A stretch of DNA of 50,206 nt from Planococcus koreensis (GCF_004761975.1 NZ_RQII01000068.1:1-50206), one strand, 5' to 3'. Counted from the first letter of the stretch, positions 17,838-27,101 are shown. The notes: generated from the sequence alone by a model not told the origin. A program made the numbers and translations.

Positions 17838-18873
17838 AGCTACGAATCTTCTGGTCCCCGTCATATCTGTTATTTTAGGTTTATTGGTCGGTGCAATCGT
17901 TATGCTCGTATCGGGCTATGACCCGATCGTCGGCTACACCGCTTTATGGAACGGTATTTTTGGAGACCTTTATACAATTGGTGAAACGATCCGCCAAATT
18001 ACACCTTATATTTTGGCAGGTCTTGCAGTCGCATTTGCATTCCGCTCGGGACTGTTCAATATCGGTGTCGAAGGGCAATTGATCGTCGGTTGGTTTGCCG
18101 CTGCATATGTAGGGGTAGCTGTTGAATTGCCGAAAATCATCCATTTGCCATTGGCGATTTTGGCTGCAGCTGCAGCTGGAGCTCTATGGGGCTTTGTGCC
18201 AGGGCTATTGAAAGCGAAATTCCATGTACACGAAGTAATCGTTACAATTATGATGAACTATATCGCGCTGCACACGACAAATGCGTTGATCAAAACCGTT
18301 TCGGACGGCGGCGACAGAACCGAGTCGATTTTCTTGAGTGCATCGCTGCGTTCGGAATTTTTCCAGAACTTGACGGACTTTTCACGCCTCCATTACGGCA
18401 TTTTGATTGCGCTGGCGATGGTTGCGGTCATGTGGTTCATTCTAGAGAAAACAACTTTGGGCTTCGAATTGAAAGCGGTCGGTTTCAACCACAACGCTTC
18501 CGAATACGCAGGCATGAACGTCAATAAAAACGTCATCCTCGCAATGGTCATTTCCGGTGCGTTTGCCGGTCTTGCTGGTTCGATGGAAGCACTTGGAACG
18601 TTCGAATATGTTTCTTCCAAAGGCGGCTTCACCGGCATCGGGTTTGACGGCATCGCAGTTGCCTTGCTGGGCATGAACACACCGCTTGGCGTCATCTTCG
18701 GCGCGACATTATTCGGTTCATTGAAATACGGAGCTTTGAACATGCCGAATGCTGCCGGAATTCCATTGGAAATCGTGGAAATTGTCATCGCGGTTATTAT
18801 TTTCTTCGTAGCATCAGGTTATATCATCCGCCTATTCCTGCTGCGCGCGGCTAAAAAGAAGGAGGCGAAGTAA
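17827..18873 (+). CDS. nupP: nucleoside ABC transporter permease (NupP/YufP type)
   Basis: A 348-residue polytopic permease of the BPD_transp_2 family, with about eight to ten hydrophobic segments. Signatures: FRSGLFNIGVEGQL near residue 70 and AGMNVNKNVILAMVISGAFAG near 230. The length equals that of B. subtilis YufP. The ATG at 17827 follows AAGGTGAGG (17812-17820) and overlaps the ATPase gene; upstream in-frame codons lack a ribosome binding site. It forms one half of the membrane channel with the next gene product. Confidence 0.93.
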   Translation: MSIRATNLLVPVISVILGLLVGAIVMLVSGYDPIVGYTALWNGIFGDLYTIGETIRQITPYILAGLAVAFAFRSGLFNIGVEGQLIVGWFAAAYVGVAVELPKIIHLPLAILAAAAAGALWGFVPGLLKAKFHVHEVIVTIMMNYIALHTTNALIKTVSDGGDRTESIFLSASLRSEFFQNLTDFSRLHYGILIALAMVAVMWFILEKTTLGFELKAVGFNHNASEYAGMNVNKNVILAMVISGAFAGLAGSMEALGTFEYVSSKGGFTGIGFDGIAVALLGMNTPLGVIFGATLFGSLKYGALNMPNAAGIPLEIVEIVIAVIIFFVASGYIIRLFLLRAAKKKEAK

Positions 18874-18874
18874 T

Positions 18875-19834
18875 ATGAGTTTCTTGGAAGTTTTGTATTT
18901 CATCGTTCCTTCAGCCATATTTTACGCTGCACCATTAATTTTGACAGCTATCGGCGGCGTATTCTCCGAACGTTCAGGTGTTGTAAATATCGGTCTTGAA
19001 GGTTTGATGGTCATCGGTGCTTTCGTCGGAATTTTGTTCAACTTGCTGTTTGCAGATCAGTTCGGCAACGCAACTCCTTGGCTGGCGCTTATTGCAGCGA
19101 TGGCCGCTGCCTTATTGCTATCGCTCGTCCACGCAGTGGCGTCGATCTCATTCCGTGCGGACCAAGTAGTTTCCGGGGTGGCGATCAACTTGCTCGCCAT
19201 TGCGTTATCACTTTATTTAGTTAAGAAAATCTTCGATAAAGGGCAAACGGACTTCATCACGGAACGCTTCCCGCGTTACGATGTACCGTTCCTTTCCGAT
19301 ATTCCGGTTCTCGGACCGATGCTGTTTTCAAAAATGTACAACACGTCGATCCTTGCGCTCGTGGTTGCTATCGTGGCTTGGTTCGTCATTTATAAGACGC
19401 CATTCGGCTTGCGCTTACGCTCTGTAGGTGAACATCCAATGGCTGCTGATACAATGGGCATCAACGTTGCCAGAATGCGTTATATCGCTGTAATGATTTC
19501 CGGAGCACTTGCAGGCATCGGCGGTGCAATTTATGCACAGACAATTTCCGGCGACTTCGGACATGCAACGATCAATGGGCAGGGCTTTATGGCTTTGGCG
19601 GCAATGATTTTCGGGAAATGGCATCCGCTGGGCGCCATGGGAGCGGCATTATTCTTCGGCCTCGCGCAATCGCTGAGTATCGTCGGACCATCCATCCCGT
19701 ACATCAAAGACATTCCAAGCGTGTTCTTGCTGATCCTTCCATACGTATTGACGATTCTTGCGTTGGCTGGCTTTATCGGCCGCGCGAATGCACCAAAAGC
19801 AAACGGTGTGCCTTACATCAAAGGCCAACGCTAA
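18875..19834 (+). CDS. nupQ: nucleoside ABC transporter permease (NupQ/YufQ type)
   Basis: A 319-residue permease, same length as B. subtilis YufQ. The N-terminus VFSERSGVVNIGLEGLMVIGA parallels the motif of the preceding permease, and GINVARMRYIAVMISGALAGIGG lies near residue 200. AAGGAGG (18859-18865) lies within the end of the previous gene and the ATG follows its stop by one base. It completes the importer and ends at a strong terminator. Confidence 0.93.
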   Translation: MSFLEVLYFIVPSAIFYAAPLILTAIGGVFSERSGVVNIGLEGLMVIGAFVGILFNLLFADQFGNATPWLALIAAMAAALLLSLVHAVASISFRADQVVSGVAINLLAIALSLYLVKKIFDKGQTDFITERFPRYDVPFLSDIPVLGPMLFSKMYNTSILALVVAIVAWFVIYKTPFGLRLRSVGEHPMAADTMGINVARMRYIAVMISGALAGIGGAIYAQTISGDFGHATINGQGFMALAAMIFGKWHPLGAMGAALFFGLAQSLSIVGPSIPYIKDIPSVFLLILPYVLTILALAGFIGRANAPKANGVPYIKGQR

Positions 19835-19858
19835 GCTGAATAAAATTTTCTCTATCGA

Positions 19859-19890
19859 AGGCATGCCCGGTTCACTGGGCATGCCTTTTT
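19859..19890 (+). terminator. intrinsic terminator of the nucleoside transporter operon
   Basis: AGGCATGCCC (19859-19868) and GGGCATGCCT (19877-19886) pair perfectly, followed by T5. Confidence 0.9.
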
Positions 19891-19984
19891 CATTTTTATG
19901 GAAAAGCGCTACAGTCTCTAGAGCTTTTCTTTAGCTACGAGGTTCGGTATAGTTAACCTATGATGAGAGAGAGGGGAAATACAT

Positions 19985-21259
19985 ATGTTTGAAACAGTCA
20001 ATATCGCTAAAGGCGTCAAGGTCCACGTACACGAAACGACGCAATTCAAAACCATAAATTTCTCGCTGAAGTTCAAAGATAAACTGACAAAGGAAAAAGC
20101 TTCTGCGCGGACGATTTTGGCGAATGTGCTCCAGCACAGCAACGAAGTCTATCCATCGCATACAGCATTGCGCATGGTGCTTGATGATTTATACGGCACT
20201 TCGCTATACATAGATTCTTCGAAACGGGGCAACGAGCATATCGTCACCTTGAATGTCGAAACCGTCAACGATGAGTATTTGTCGGAAGAAGGCGTACTCG
20301 AAAAAGTGATGAACTTAATGTACATCGTCTTGTTCAAACCGAACTTCGAGCACGGCTTGTTCAAGGAATCAATTTTCAAACGTGAGCAGGAAGCGATTAA
20401 ACATCGCATTGAATCCATTTTCGATGACAAGACCCGTTACGCACAGCAGCGCCTGATGGAATTGGCGCTGCCTGATCACCCGGCGTCAATACAGCCGAAC
20501 GGCACGATTGAAGAAGTCGCTAACGTGACGAACGAGAAGCTCGTCGAAGAATACGAGGAAATGATCAAGAACAATGAAATTGAAATTTATGCAGTTGGCG
20601 ACATCAAAGCAGAGTTGATTGCCGAGCATTTCAAGGAATTCTTCCATTTTGGAGACCGCGAGCAAGCGATCAAAGCTCCTTCGACCGAATTGACAAAACC
20701 AGAGCAGGAGCGTGTTGTCGAATTCGAAGACATGAAGCAAGGCAAGCTGCATATGGCTTTTTACTCGCCAATCACATTCCGGGATGAGAAATTCCCAGTC
20801 ATGCAATTGCTGAACGGCGTTTTCGGGGGCTATGCGCATTCAAAACTATTCGTCAATATCCGTGAAAAAGAAAGCATGGCGTATTACGTGTCGAGTTCGT
20901 ATGCTTCCCAATTCGGCTTGATGTTCGTATTGGCGGGTATAGACGCGAAGCTTGAAGAAAAAGCGGTCAAGCTTGTACTTGAACAATTAGAAGAAGTGAA
21001 AAAAGGCAATATCACGGATGTGGAACTCGGCCAGACAAAAGCATTGCTGACCAACCAATTGCGGGAAGCGCTTGATAATGCTCGTGGGCAAATCGACATT
21101 TACGATCAATACATGGAACTGACGGAAGCTTTCGAACCTGATTACCTGATCAGCAGATGGAACTCCATTACAAAAGAAGATATCGCAGCGGCTGCTAATG
21201 AGCTGTCTCTCGAAATGACGTATTTCCTATCAGGCAAGGAGGATGATTCTGTTGAATAA
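19985..21259 (+). CDS. ymfF: M16-family peptidase-like protein without zinc motif (YmfF-like)
   Basis: A 424-residue M16 fold protein. The usual HxxEH is absent from the N-terminal region, where the sequence reads PSHTALRMVLDDLYGTSLY instead, so it is probably not catalytic by itself. It overlaps ymfH by eight bases and the two probably form an inactive/active pair, as with mitochondrial processing peptidase subunits; that pairing is inference. The C-terminal domain is typical (VNIREKESMAYYVSSSYAS). GAGAGGGG precedes the ATG. Position matches B. subtilis ymfF. Confidence 0.9.
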   Translation: MFETVNIAKGVKVHVHETTQFKTINFSLKFKDKLTKEKASARTILANVLQHSNEVYPSHTALRMVLDDLYGTSLYIDSSKRGNEHIVTLNVETVNDEYLSEEGVLEKVMNLMYIVLFKPNFEHGLFKESIFKREQEAIKHRIESIFDDKTRYAQQRLMELALPDHPASIQPNGTIEEVANVTNEKLVEEYEEMIKNNEIEIYAVGDIKAELIAEHFKEFFHFGDREQAIKAPSTELTKPEQERVVEFEDMKQGKLHMAFYSPITFRDEKFPVMQLLNGVFGGYAHSKLFVNIREKESMAYYVSSSYASQFGLMFVLAGIDAKLEEKAVKLVLEQLEEVKKGNITDVELGQTKALLTNQLREALDNARGQIDIYDQYMELTEAFEPDYLISRWNSITKEDIAAAANELSLEMTYFLSGKEDDSVE

Positions 21260-22553
21260 AGTCGAATTCAAACAATTAGACGAAACCTTATACCATGAAA
21301 AATTAGACAATGGGCTTGAAGTCTATATTCTGCCGAAAAAAGGGTTTTCCAAAACCTTCGCAACTTTTACAACAAAATACGGTTCAATCGACAATAATTT
21401 TGTGCCATTTGGAGAAAAAGAAGCGATAAAGGTTCCTGATGGCATCGCCCATTTCCTGGAGCATAAAATGTTCGAGAAAGAGGATGGCGATGTCTTCCAG
21501 CAGTTCAGCAAGCAAGGCGCATCTGCGAATGCTTTCACTTCATTCACACGGACAGCCTATCTGTTTTCGGCAACGGACAAAATCGATGAAAACGTGGAAA
21601 CACTGCTTAATTTTGTGCAGAGCCCTTATTTCACGGAAAGCACAGTTGAGAAGGAAAAAGGCATCATTGCACAGGAAATTACGATGTACGACGATCAGCC
21701 CGATTGGCGGCTGTATTTCGGCGTCATAGAAAACATGTACAAGAACCACCCGGTGAAAATCGATATCGCCGGTACGGTCGAATCGATCCAGGACATCACA
21801 GCGGAGCATCTGTACACATGCTATAACACGTTCTACCACCCATCGAACATGGTGCTGTTCATAGTAGGAGCGGTCGAACCGGAAAGCATGATCAGCTTCA
21901 TTAAAGAGAATCAAGATGGCAAAACGTTTGAAGAGCCGCAGGACATCGAAAGGGTTTATCCAGAAGAGCCAGCAGAAGTTGCGATCAAGGAACGGACGCT
22001 GGAGATGAGTGTGCAAAAACCGAAAGTGTTCATCGGCGTAAAACCAGAGCTTTTGAATCTGTCCGGAGAAGACATGATGAAACATGAATTGTCAGCCCAA
22101 TTGGCTTATGAATTGCTGTTTGGGCGCACTTCCGATTTTTATCACAATGCTTATGAAAACGGTTGGATCGATGAATCTTATTCGTTCGATTATTCACTTG
22201 AAAACGGCTTCGGCTATGCATTGATTGGTTCAGATACGTCTGTTCCCGAGAAATTGATTCAGGAAATCAACGACACACTGGACCGGGCAATCGAGAAATG
22301 GCCATTTGGCCAAGCGGATTTGGACCGAGTGCGCCGCAAGAAAATCGGCTTTTTCCTAAGAGCGTTGAATTCACCGGAATACATCGCCAATCAGTTCACC
22401 CGCTATGCATTCAACAACATGAACTTGTTTGACGTTGTGCCAGCACTGGAAAAAATCGAAGTTCCTGATTTGCAGGAAACTTTTGCGTCGGTCAGCCAGG
22501 AAAGCCAGCGTTCATCGTTTACAATCGTTCCGCCTAAAAAGGGCGAACAGTGA
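21252..22553 (+). CDS. ymfH: M16-family zinc peptidase (YmfH-like)
   Basis: A 433-residue M16 peptidase with an intact inverted zinc motif HFLEH in GIAHFLEHKMFEKEDGDVF (near residue 60) and the downstream glutamate in KGIIAQEITMYDDQP. The start is taken as TTG 21252, which is 9 bases after AAGGAGG (21236-21242). The ATG at 21243 directly abuts that site and is unlikely. It overlaps ymfF at the front and ymfI (GTGA) at the end. Cytoplasmic; substrate unknown. It is the active partner beside the motif-less YmfF. Confidence 0.92.
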   Translation: MNKVEFKQLDETLYHEKLDNGLEVYILPKKGFSKTFATFTTKYGSIDNNFVPFGEKEAIKVPDGIAHFLEHKMFEKEDGDVFQQFSKQGASANAFTSFTRTAYLFSATDKIDENVETLLNFVQSPYFTESTVEKEKGIIAQEITMYDDQPDWRLYFGVIENMYKNHPVKIDIAGTVESIQDITAEHLYTCYNTFYHPSNMVLFIVGAVEPESMISFIKENQDGKTFEEPQDIERVYPEEPAEVAIKERTLEMSVQKPKVFIGVKPELLNLSGEDMMKHELSAQLAYELLFGRTSDFYHNAYENGWIDESYSFDYSLENGFGYALIGSDTSVPEKLIQEINDTLDRAIEKWPFGQADLDRVRRKKIGFFLRALNSPEYIANQFTRYAFNNMNLFDVVPALEKIEVPDLQETFASVSQESQRSSFTIVPPKKGEQ

Positions 22554-23269
22554 AACGGTTTGCGGTCATTATGGGCGCTTCAGGCGAGATAGGGGAGTCT
22601 ATTGCAGAAGAGCTGGCGCAGGATGGCTGGTCGCTGTATCTCCACTATAATTCGACACCTGTCAGCCAATTGGCGGAGCGGCTTGAGAAAAAATTCGCGT
22701 TCCAGGAGTTTATTCCGGTGCAGGCCGATTTTGCGGATGACAATGGCGGTGAAGTGTTGGCATCGAATATTTTCGATGCATCGTGCATTATCGTAGCCAG
22801 CGGCCATGCCTTGATGAAAATGCTGCTGGATACAGATGAGCAGGAAATGGATGAGCTGTGGCGGGTGCATGTGAAAAACCCTGTCACTGCCATCAAATTG
22901 ATTTCCCCCTATTTTCACCGCCACCCTAAAAATTATGTCGTGTTCGTCTCTTCGGTTTGGGGCCAGACCGGGGCAGCGATGGAGACGATGTATTCGTCAG
23001 TAAAAGGCGCACAATTGTCTTTTGTCAAAGCTTACGCGAAAGAAATGGCACCGACTGGCACTCGCGTCAATGCAGTGGCACCAGGATTTATTCAGACGAA
23101 AATGAACAAAGAATTCTTGGAAGAGGAATTGGCGGCAATCGAGGAGGACATTCCCCTCGGGCTTGGCAATCCGCAGGATGTCGCTGATGCTGTGGCCTTT
23201 TTGGTTAGCGGCAAAGCCGACTATATAACAGGGCAGACGCTGAATGTAAATGGCGGATGGCATATGTAG
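22550..23269 (+). CDS. ymfI: short-chain dehydrogenase/reductase (YmfI-like)
   Basis: A 239-residue SDR. The nucleotide-binding motif is GASGEIG (residues 9-15), the active site is Ser (VSSVWGQTG) plus YSSVK, and the C-terminal signature is GQTLNVNGGWHM. It starts at GTG overlapping the ymfH stop, with a poor ribosome binding site, so coupling to ymfH is likely. Substrate not known; it resembles 3-oxoacyl-ACP reductases. In B. subtilis ymfJ (DUF3243) follows ymfI; here that small gene is missing. Confidence 0.9.
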   Translation: MKRFAVIMGASGEIGESIAEELAQDGWSLYLHYNSTPVSQLAERLEKKFAFQEFIPVQADFADDNGGEVLASNIFDASCIIVASGHALMKMLLDTDEQEMDELWRVHVKNPVTAIKLISPYFHRHPKNYVVFVSSVWGQTGAAMETMYSSVKGAQLSFVKAYAKEMAPTGTRVNAVAPGFIQTKMNKEFLEEELAAIEEDIPLGLGNPQDVADAVAFLVSGKADYITGQTLNVNGGWHM

Positions 23270-23271
23270 AA

Positions 23272-23301
23272 AAAGAAGGAAAGGTTTTCCTTCTTTTTTT
23301 A
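23272..23301 (+). terminator. intrinsic terminator after ymfI
   Basis: An AAGAAGGAAA / TTTCCTTCTT hairpin followed by T run, ending the ymfF-ymfH-ymfI operon. Confidence 0.75.
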
Positions 23302-23389
23302 TTACCTCTTTTCTTGAGACCGTAAATCCGCTATCATAAGAGGTAGGAACTTTTAAGGGCAAACACTGTATTGAAAGGTCGGATGATGT

Positions 23390-24187
23390 GTGAAAGAATG
23401 GTATTTTGAATACGAAATTCAAGTCAATCGTCCGGGTCTGTTAGGAGATATAGCTTCACTTCTAGGTATGTTGAGGGTAAATATTGTCACCATCAATGGC
23501 GTCGACCAAGGCCGCCGCGGAATGCTTCTGCGAGCGGAGCACGATGTCCAATTGGAGCGGTTCGAGCAGATTGTTTCCACTATTGAAACAATTTCGGTCA
23601 AAAAATACCGGGAACCGAAGCTCCGTGATATTCTGGCCGTACGCCACGGACGATATATCCAGCGCGATGCGGATGACCGGAAAACCTTCCGTTTTGTCCG
23701 CGATGAACTGGGGCTGCTTGTTGACTTCATGGCTGAAATTTTCAAGCAGGAAGGCCATAAGCTGGTCGGCCTACGCGGCATGCCGCGGGTCGGCAAGACG
23801 GAATCCATTGTCGCTGCCAGCGTCAGCGCCAACAAAAAATGGATTTTCCTGTCGTCGACAATGATCAAGCAGACAGTACGCAACCAATTGATGGGCGATG
23901 AACATAACGCAAACAACATCTTCATATTGGATGGCATCGTCACCCGCCGTTCAGGAGATGAGCGCCATATGCAATTGGTGAGGGAAATGATGCGGATGCC
24001 GACGATAAAAGTAGTCGAACACCCCGATATGTTTGTCCAGCAATCTGAATACAACATAGAAGATTTCGATTATATAATCGAATTGCGCCATCATCCAGAC
24101 GAGAAGATTACGTATGAAGTACTAGAAAAAAACAACTTCATGGACGACCGGAACCAAGCGGATCTGTTCGGCGGTTTCAACTTTTAA
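23390..24187 (+). CDS. ymfK: DUF3388 family protein YmfK (ACT-like domain plus P-loop)
   Basis: A 265-residue protein matching the DUF3388 family. Residues about 1-70 look like an ACT domain (YEIQVNRPGLLGDIASLLG). The middle carries a conserved block (LAVRHGRYIQRDADDRKTFRF) and then a Walker A-like loop, GMPRVGKTES, near residue 128. Both halves are strongly conserved in Bacillales, but the function is unknown. The P-loop and ligand-sensing domain suggest a nucleotide-dependent sensor; that is inference. The GTG start follows AAAGG. It is 17 bases upstream of rodZ. Confidence 0.88.
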   Translation: MKEWYFEYEIQVNRPGLLGDIASLLGMLRVNIVTINGVDQGRRGMLLRAEHDVQLERFEQIVSTIETISVKKYREPKLRDILAVRHGRYIQRDADDRKTFRFVRDELGLLVDFMAEIFKQEGHKLVGLRGMPRVGKTESIVAASVSANKKWIFLSSTMIKQTVRNQLMGDEHNANNIFILDGIVTRRSGDERHMQLVREMMRMPTIKVVEHPDMFVQQSEYNIEDFDYIIELRHHPDEKITYEVLEKNNFMDDRNQADLFGGFNF

Positions 24188-24204
24188 GTAGGCAGGTGAG
24201 TATA

Positions 24205-25080
24205 TTGAGTGAATTAGGCAATCGTTTAAAAGAAGCGAGAATCGCCAAAGGCTATAGTTTGGAAGATTTGCAGGATGTAACAAAAATCCAGAAACGCTAT
24301 TTGGCAGGCATTGAAGAAGGCAACCACAGCATGATGCCCGGGCCTTTTTATGCCCGTGCGTTCATCAAGCAATATGCGGAAGCGGTCGGCCTCGATGCCA
24401 ATGATTTGCTTGAGCAGCATAAAGGGGAAATTCCAGCCCCGGCAAAAGAGGAAGTAAGAACAACAATGGTGCCGCCGACTCCATCGCGCCGCCAGACATT
24501 CGCGAAGAACTCTTCGCGCAGCAGCGGCATGGGTGAGATGATGCCGAAAGTGATTGTGGCCTTATTTATAGTAGTTATTATTGGAGTGGCTTGGGTATTC
24601 TACCAATCCCTCGGCACCAACGACACTGCAGAAGAGGTTCCTGAAGAAACAGGGGTTCCTTATGAAGAGCCTGCGGATAAAGATGCCGCACCGGCAGAAG
24701 AAGAAAAAGCTGCAGAGGAAGAACCCGCTGAAGAAGCTCCAGCGGAACCCGCAGAACCTGAAGCGAGCATAAAAGTTGAGGGAACAGAAGGCGAAACAAC
24801 AACATACGCATTCAGCGGCCCTGATAAAAGGGAAATGATCGTTAAAGCGAATGGGGCATCATGGGTAGCCGCGACTGATCAAGATCAGAAGGCGATATTT
24901 CCTGCCGTAACCATGCAGCCGGATGATTCTGAGACGGTTGATGTTACCAATTTGAAGCAAATCCGCCTTCGTCTTGGAGCTGCACCGAATATGTCGATCT
25001 CCATCAACGGCCAACCGGTGAAAATTTCTGAAAAACCAATTACACAAAATATTGTTATTCAATTCTCAGCCGCGGAATAG
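24205..25080 (+). CDS. rodZ: cell-shape protein RodZ (YmfM-like)
   Basis: A 291-residue bitopic membrane protein. The N-terminal helix-turn-helix domain (residues 1-70, LGNRLKEARIAKGYSLEDL) binds MreB in known RodZ proteins. A linker follows, then one membrane segment at about 115-136, a Glu/Pro/Ala-rich stretch (about 140-185) and a C-terminal extracellular DUF4115 domain (SWVAATDQDQKAIF). TTG at 24205 is preferred over the GTG at 24196 because AGGTGA (24194-24199) overlaps the latter. It helps position the cell-wall synthesis machinery. Position before pgsA matches B. subtilis. Confidence 0.92.
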   Translation: MSELGNRLKEARIAKGYSLEDLQDVTKIQKRYLAGIEEGNHSMMPGPFYARAFIKQYAEAVGLDANDLLEQHKGEIPAPAKEEVRTTMVPPTPSRRQTFAKNSSRSSGMGEMMPKVIVALFIVVIIGVAWVFYQSLGTNDTAEEVPEETGVPYEEPADKDAAPAEEEKAAEEEPAEEAPAEPAEPEASIKVEGTEGETTTYAFSGPDKREMIVKANGASWVAATDQDQKAIFPAVTMQPDDSETVDVTNLKQIRLRLGAAPNMSISINGQPVKISEKPITQNIVIQFSAAE

Positions 25081-25102
25081 CCATCTTTTGATGGCTTTTT
25101 TT
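25079..25102 (+). terminator. intrinsic terminator after rodZ
   Basis: AGCCATC and GATGGCT around a TTTT loop, with T7 after. The stem begins inside the stop codon of rodZ. Confidence 0.75.
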
Positions 25103-25128
25103 CTTGAAAAACGAAAGGAGAATCATTT

Positions 25129-25707
25129 ATGAACATTCCAAACCGCATCACCATTTCCCGGATACTCCTGATTCCCGTATTCATGGTCCTTATGCTTGTC
25201 GATTTCAACTGGGGGGAAATGACCTTGTTCGGCGCTACGATGCCAGTGAGCCACTTTATCGGAGCGCTTGTCTTCATCTTCGCATCATTGACGGATTGGG
25301 TGGACGGCTATTATGCCCGGAAGTACAATCTCGTTACGACATTCGGTAAATTTTTGGATCCGTTAGCGGATAAGTTGCTGGTTTCGGCAGCTTTGATCAT
25401 CTTAGTGGAGCTTGGATTTGCTGCTTCATGGATCGTCATCATCATCATCAGCCGAGAATTCGCAGTTACTGGCTTGCGCCTCGTTCTTGCGGGCGAAGGG
25501 GAAGTCGTTGCAGCCGGGGGCTTAGGGAAAATCAAAACCACTGCCCAAATCTTGGCGATTTCTTCGCTTCTGCTTTATAATACGATTTTTACATTAGTGA
25601 ATATTCCGTTTGGCGACATCATGTTATACATCGCATTGATTTTTACGGTGTGGTCCGGCTGGGATTATTTCTATGCCAACCGCAAAGCACTGATGGTTTC
25701 CAAATAA
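25129..25707 (+). CDS. pgsA: CDP-diacylglycerol-glycerol-3-phosphate 3-phosphatidyltransferase
   Basis: A 192-residue integral membrane enzyme that makes phosphatidylglycerol phosphate from CDP-diacylglycerol and glycerol 3-phosphate. The CDP-alcohol phosphotransferase motif is complete in two adjoining parts, TDWVDGYYARKY and FGKFLDPLADKLL (DG..AR........G...D...D). Several hydrophobic segments follow. AAAGGAGAA lies 9 bases before the ATG. It is the essential first committed step to phosphatidylglycerol and cardiolipin. Confidence 0.96.
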   Translation: MNIPNRITISRILLIPVFMVLMLVDFNWGEMTLFGATMPVSHFIGALVFIFASLTDWVDGYYARKYNLVTTFGKFLDPLADKLLVSAALIILVELGFAASWIVIIIISREFAVTGLRLVLAGEGEVVAAGGLGKIKTTAQILAISSLLLYNTIFTLVNIPFGDIMLYIALIFTVWSGWDYFYANRKALMVSK

Positions 25708-25747
25708 ATTCAGCAAGATGGAATGACAGCGAAAGGGAGTGCATTAC

Positions 25748-27001
25748 ATGAACGCAGAAATCATTGCGGTAGGCAGCGAATTATTGCTTGGGCAAATTAC
25801 CAATTCCAATGCCCGTTTTATTTCAAGCAACCTTGCGGAACTCGGGATCAATGTTTATTACCACACAGTGGTCGGCGATAATCCCGACCGGCTGAAAAGC
25901 GTCATTGAAATTGCCGAACAACGAGCCGATCTGATTATTTTCACAGGCGGGCTTGGACCGACAAAAGATGATTTGACGAAAAGCACAATTGCGGAACATC
26001 TGAATACAAGTTTGGAAATGGATCAAGTCGCGCTGGATTCGATCGTTGCTTATTTCGAACGAGCTGGACGCACGATGACTTATAACAATAATAAACAGGC
26101 ATTGGTGCTGAAAGACAGCGAAGTGCTGGAAAATCACCACGGCATGGCACCAGGTATGCTTTACAAATCAGGCGAACATGTCTATATTTTGCTTCCTGGC
26201 CCGCCGAAAGAAATGGAGCCGATGTTCCAATTCGAAGCGAAGCCGAAACTGGCCCGCATGCTGAACAAAGAAGATGTCATTTTATCGCATGTCCTGCGCT
26301 TTTATGGCATCGGAGAAGCGGAACTCGAAGACCGGATCCAGGATTTGCTCGAAAAGCAAACCAATCCGACCATCGCACCGCTTGCATCGGATTCTGAAGT
26401 GACTTTGCGCATTACAGCGAAGACCGGAACAGAAGAACAGGCATGGGAATTGATCAACGGGGCTAAGAAAGAAATTCTGGAGATTGTCGGAGATTACCTT
26501 TATGGCTACGACGATGACTCGCTAGCTTCGAAGACGGTTGAGCTGTTGAGAGAACAGCATAAGACCATCTCGGCTGCAGAAAGCTTAACGGCCGGCCTGT
26601 TCCAAGCAGAGCTCGCGGCCATTCCAGGCGTCAGCAAAGCATTGAAAGGCGGAGTCATCGCTTATAATGAAGAAATGAAAATCAAGCAGCTCGGAATATC
26701 CGCTGATTTGCTTGCGCAATACGGCGTAGTCAGCGAAGAAACAGCAATCGCCATGGCGGAGGCCGTACGCTCGAAATTCGGAACAGACATCAGTGTCTCG
26801 TTAACGGGTGCTGCAGGTCCGGATGCACATGGTGAGCAGCCGGCAGGGACAGTTTGGATCGGCATATCTGATGAAAACGGAGCAAAAGCTTATCGCCTCC
26901 AGCTTTCTGGCATGCGCAATTCAAACAGGCTCAGAGCCGTCAAATTGGCTTTGTACTATGTTATACGAACACTGGCCGCAGGAGACGCACGCAAAATTTA
27001 A
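25748..27001 (+). CDS. cinA: competence/damage-inducible protein CinA (nicotinamide-nucleotide amidase family)
   Basis: A 417-residue CinA. The N-terminal MoaB/MogA-like domain has EIIAVGSELLLGQITNSN and FTGGLGPTKDDLT; the C-terminal CinA domain has AAESLTAGL and SLTGAAGPD. The C-terminal domain in other bacteria has NMN deamidase activity and the N-terminal one ADP-ribose pyrophosphatase activity. The ATG at 25748 is 8 bases after AAAGGGAG (25732-25739); an upstream GTG overlaps that site. cinA directly before recA is the conserved Bacillales order. Confidence 0.95.
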   Translation: MNAEIIAVGSELLLGQITNSNARFISSNLAELGINVYYHTVVGDNPDRLKSVIEIAEQRADLIIFTGGLGPTKDDLTKSTIAEHLNTSLEMDQVALDSIVAYFERAGRTMTYNNNKQALVLKDSEVLENHHGMAPGMLYKSGEHVYILLPGPPKEMEPMFQFEAKPKLARMLNKEDVILSHVLRFYGIGEAELEDRIQDLLEKQTNPTIAPLASDSEVTLRITAKTGTEEQAWELINGAKKEILEIVGDYLYGYDDDSLASKTVELLREQHKTISAAESLTAGLFQAELAAIPGVSKALKGGVIAYNEEMKIKQLGISADLLAQYGVVSEETAIAMAEAVRSKFGTDISVSLTGAAGPDAHGEQPAGTVWIGISDENGAKAYRLQLSGMRNSNRLRAVKLALYYVIRTLAAGDARKI

Positions 27002-27018
27002 TTTTGCGTGCGTTTTTC
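26985..27018 (+). terminator. intrinsic terminator overlapping the cinA stop
   Basis: ACGCACGCAAAAT (26985-26997) and ATTTTGCGTGCGT (27001-27013) form a 13-bp stem, with T5 following. It isolates recA from cinA transcription. Confidence 0.85.
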
Positions 27019-27079
27019 CTTTCAAACGCATTTTTTGGCTTCTATAGCCAAATCAAAAATCATATTTAAAACACGAACA

Positions 27080-27093
27080 CGAATAAACGTTCG
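27080..27093 (+). promoter_or_regulatory. LexA (SOS) box upstream of recA
   Basis: CGAATAAACGTTCG matches the Gram-positive LexA consensus CGAACRNRYGTTYG at all but one position. It sits just upstream of the recA -35, so LexA binding should repress recA until DNA damage. Confidence 0.85.
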
Positions 27094-27101
27094 CATTTCT
27101 C

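Noticed and set aside
23314..23341. TTGAGA upstream of ymfK as a promoter
   Set aside because: The only TATAAT-like hexamer (TATCAT) is 12 bases away, too close for a sigma-A promoter.
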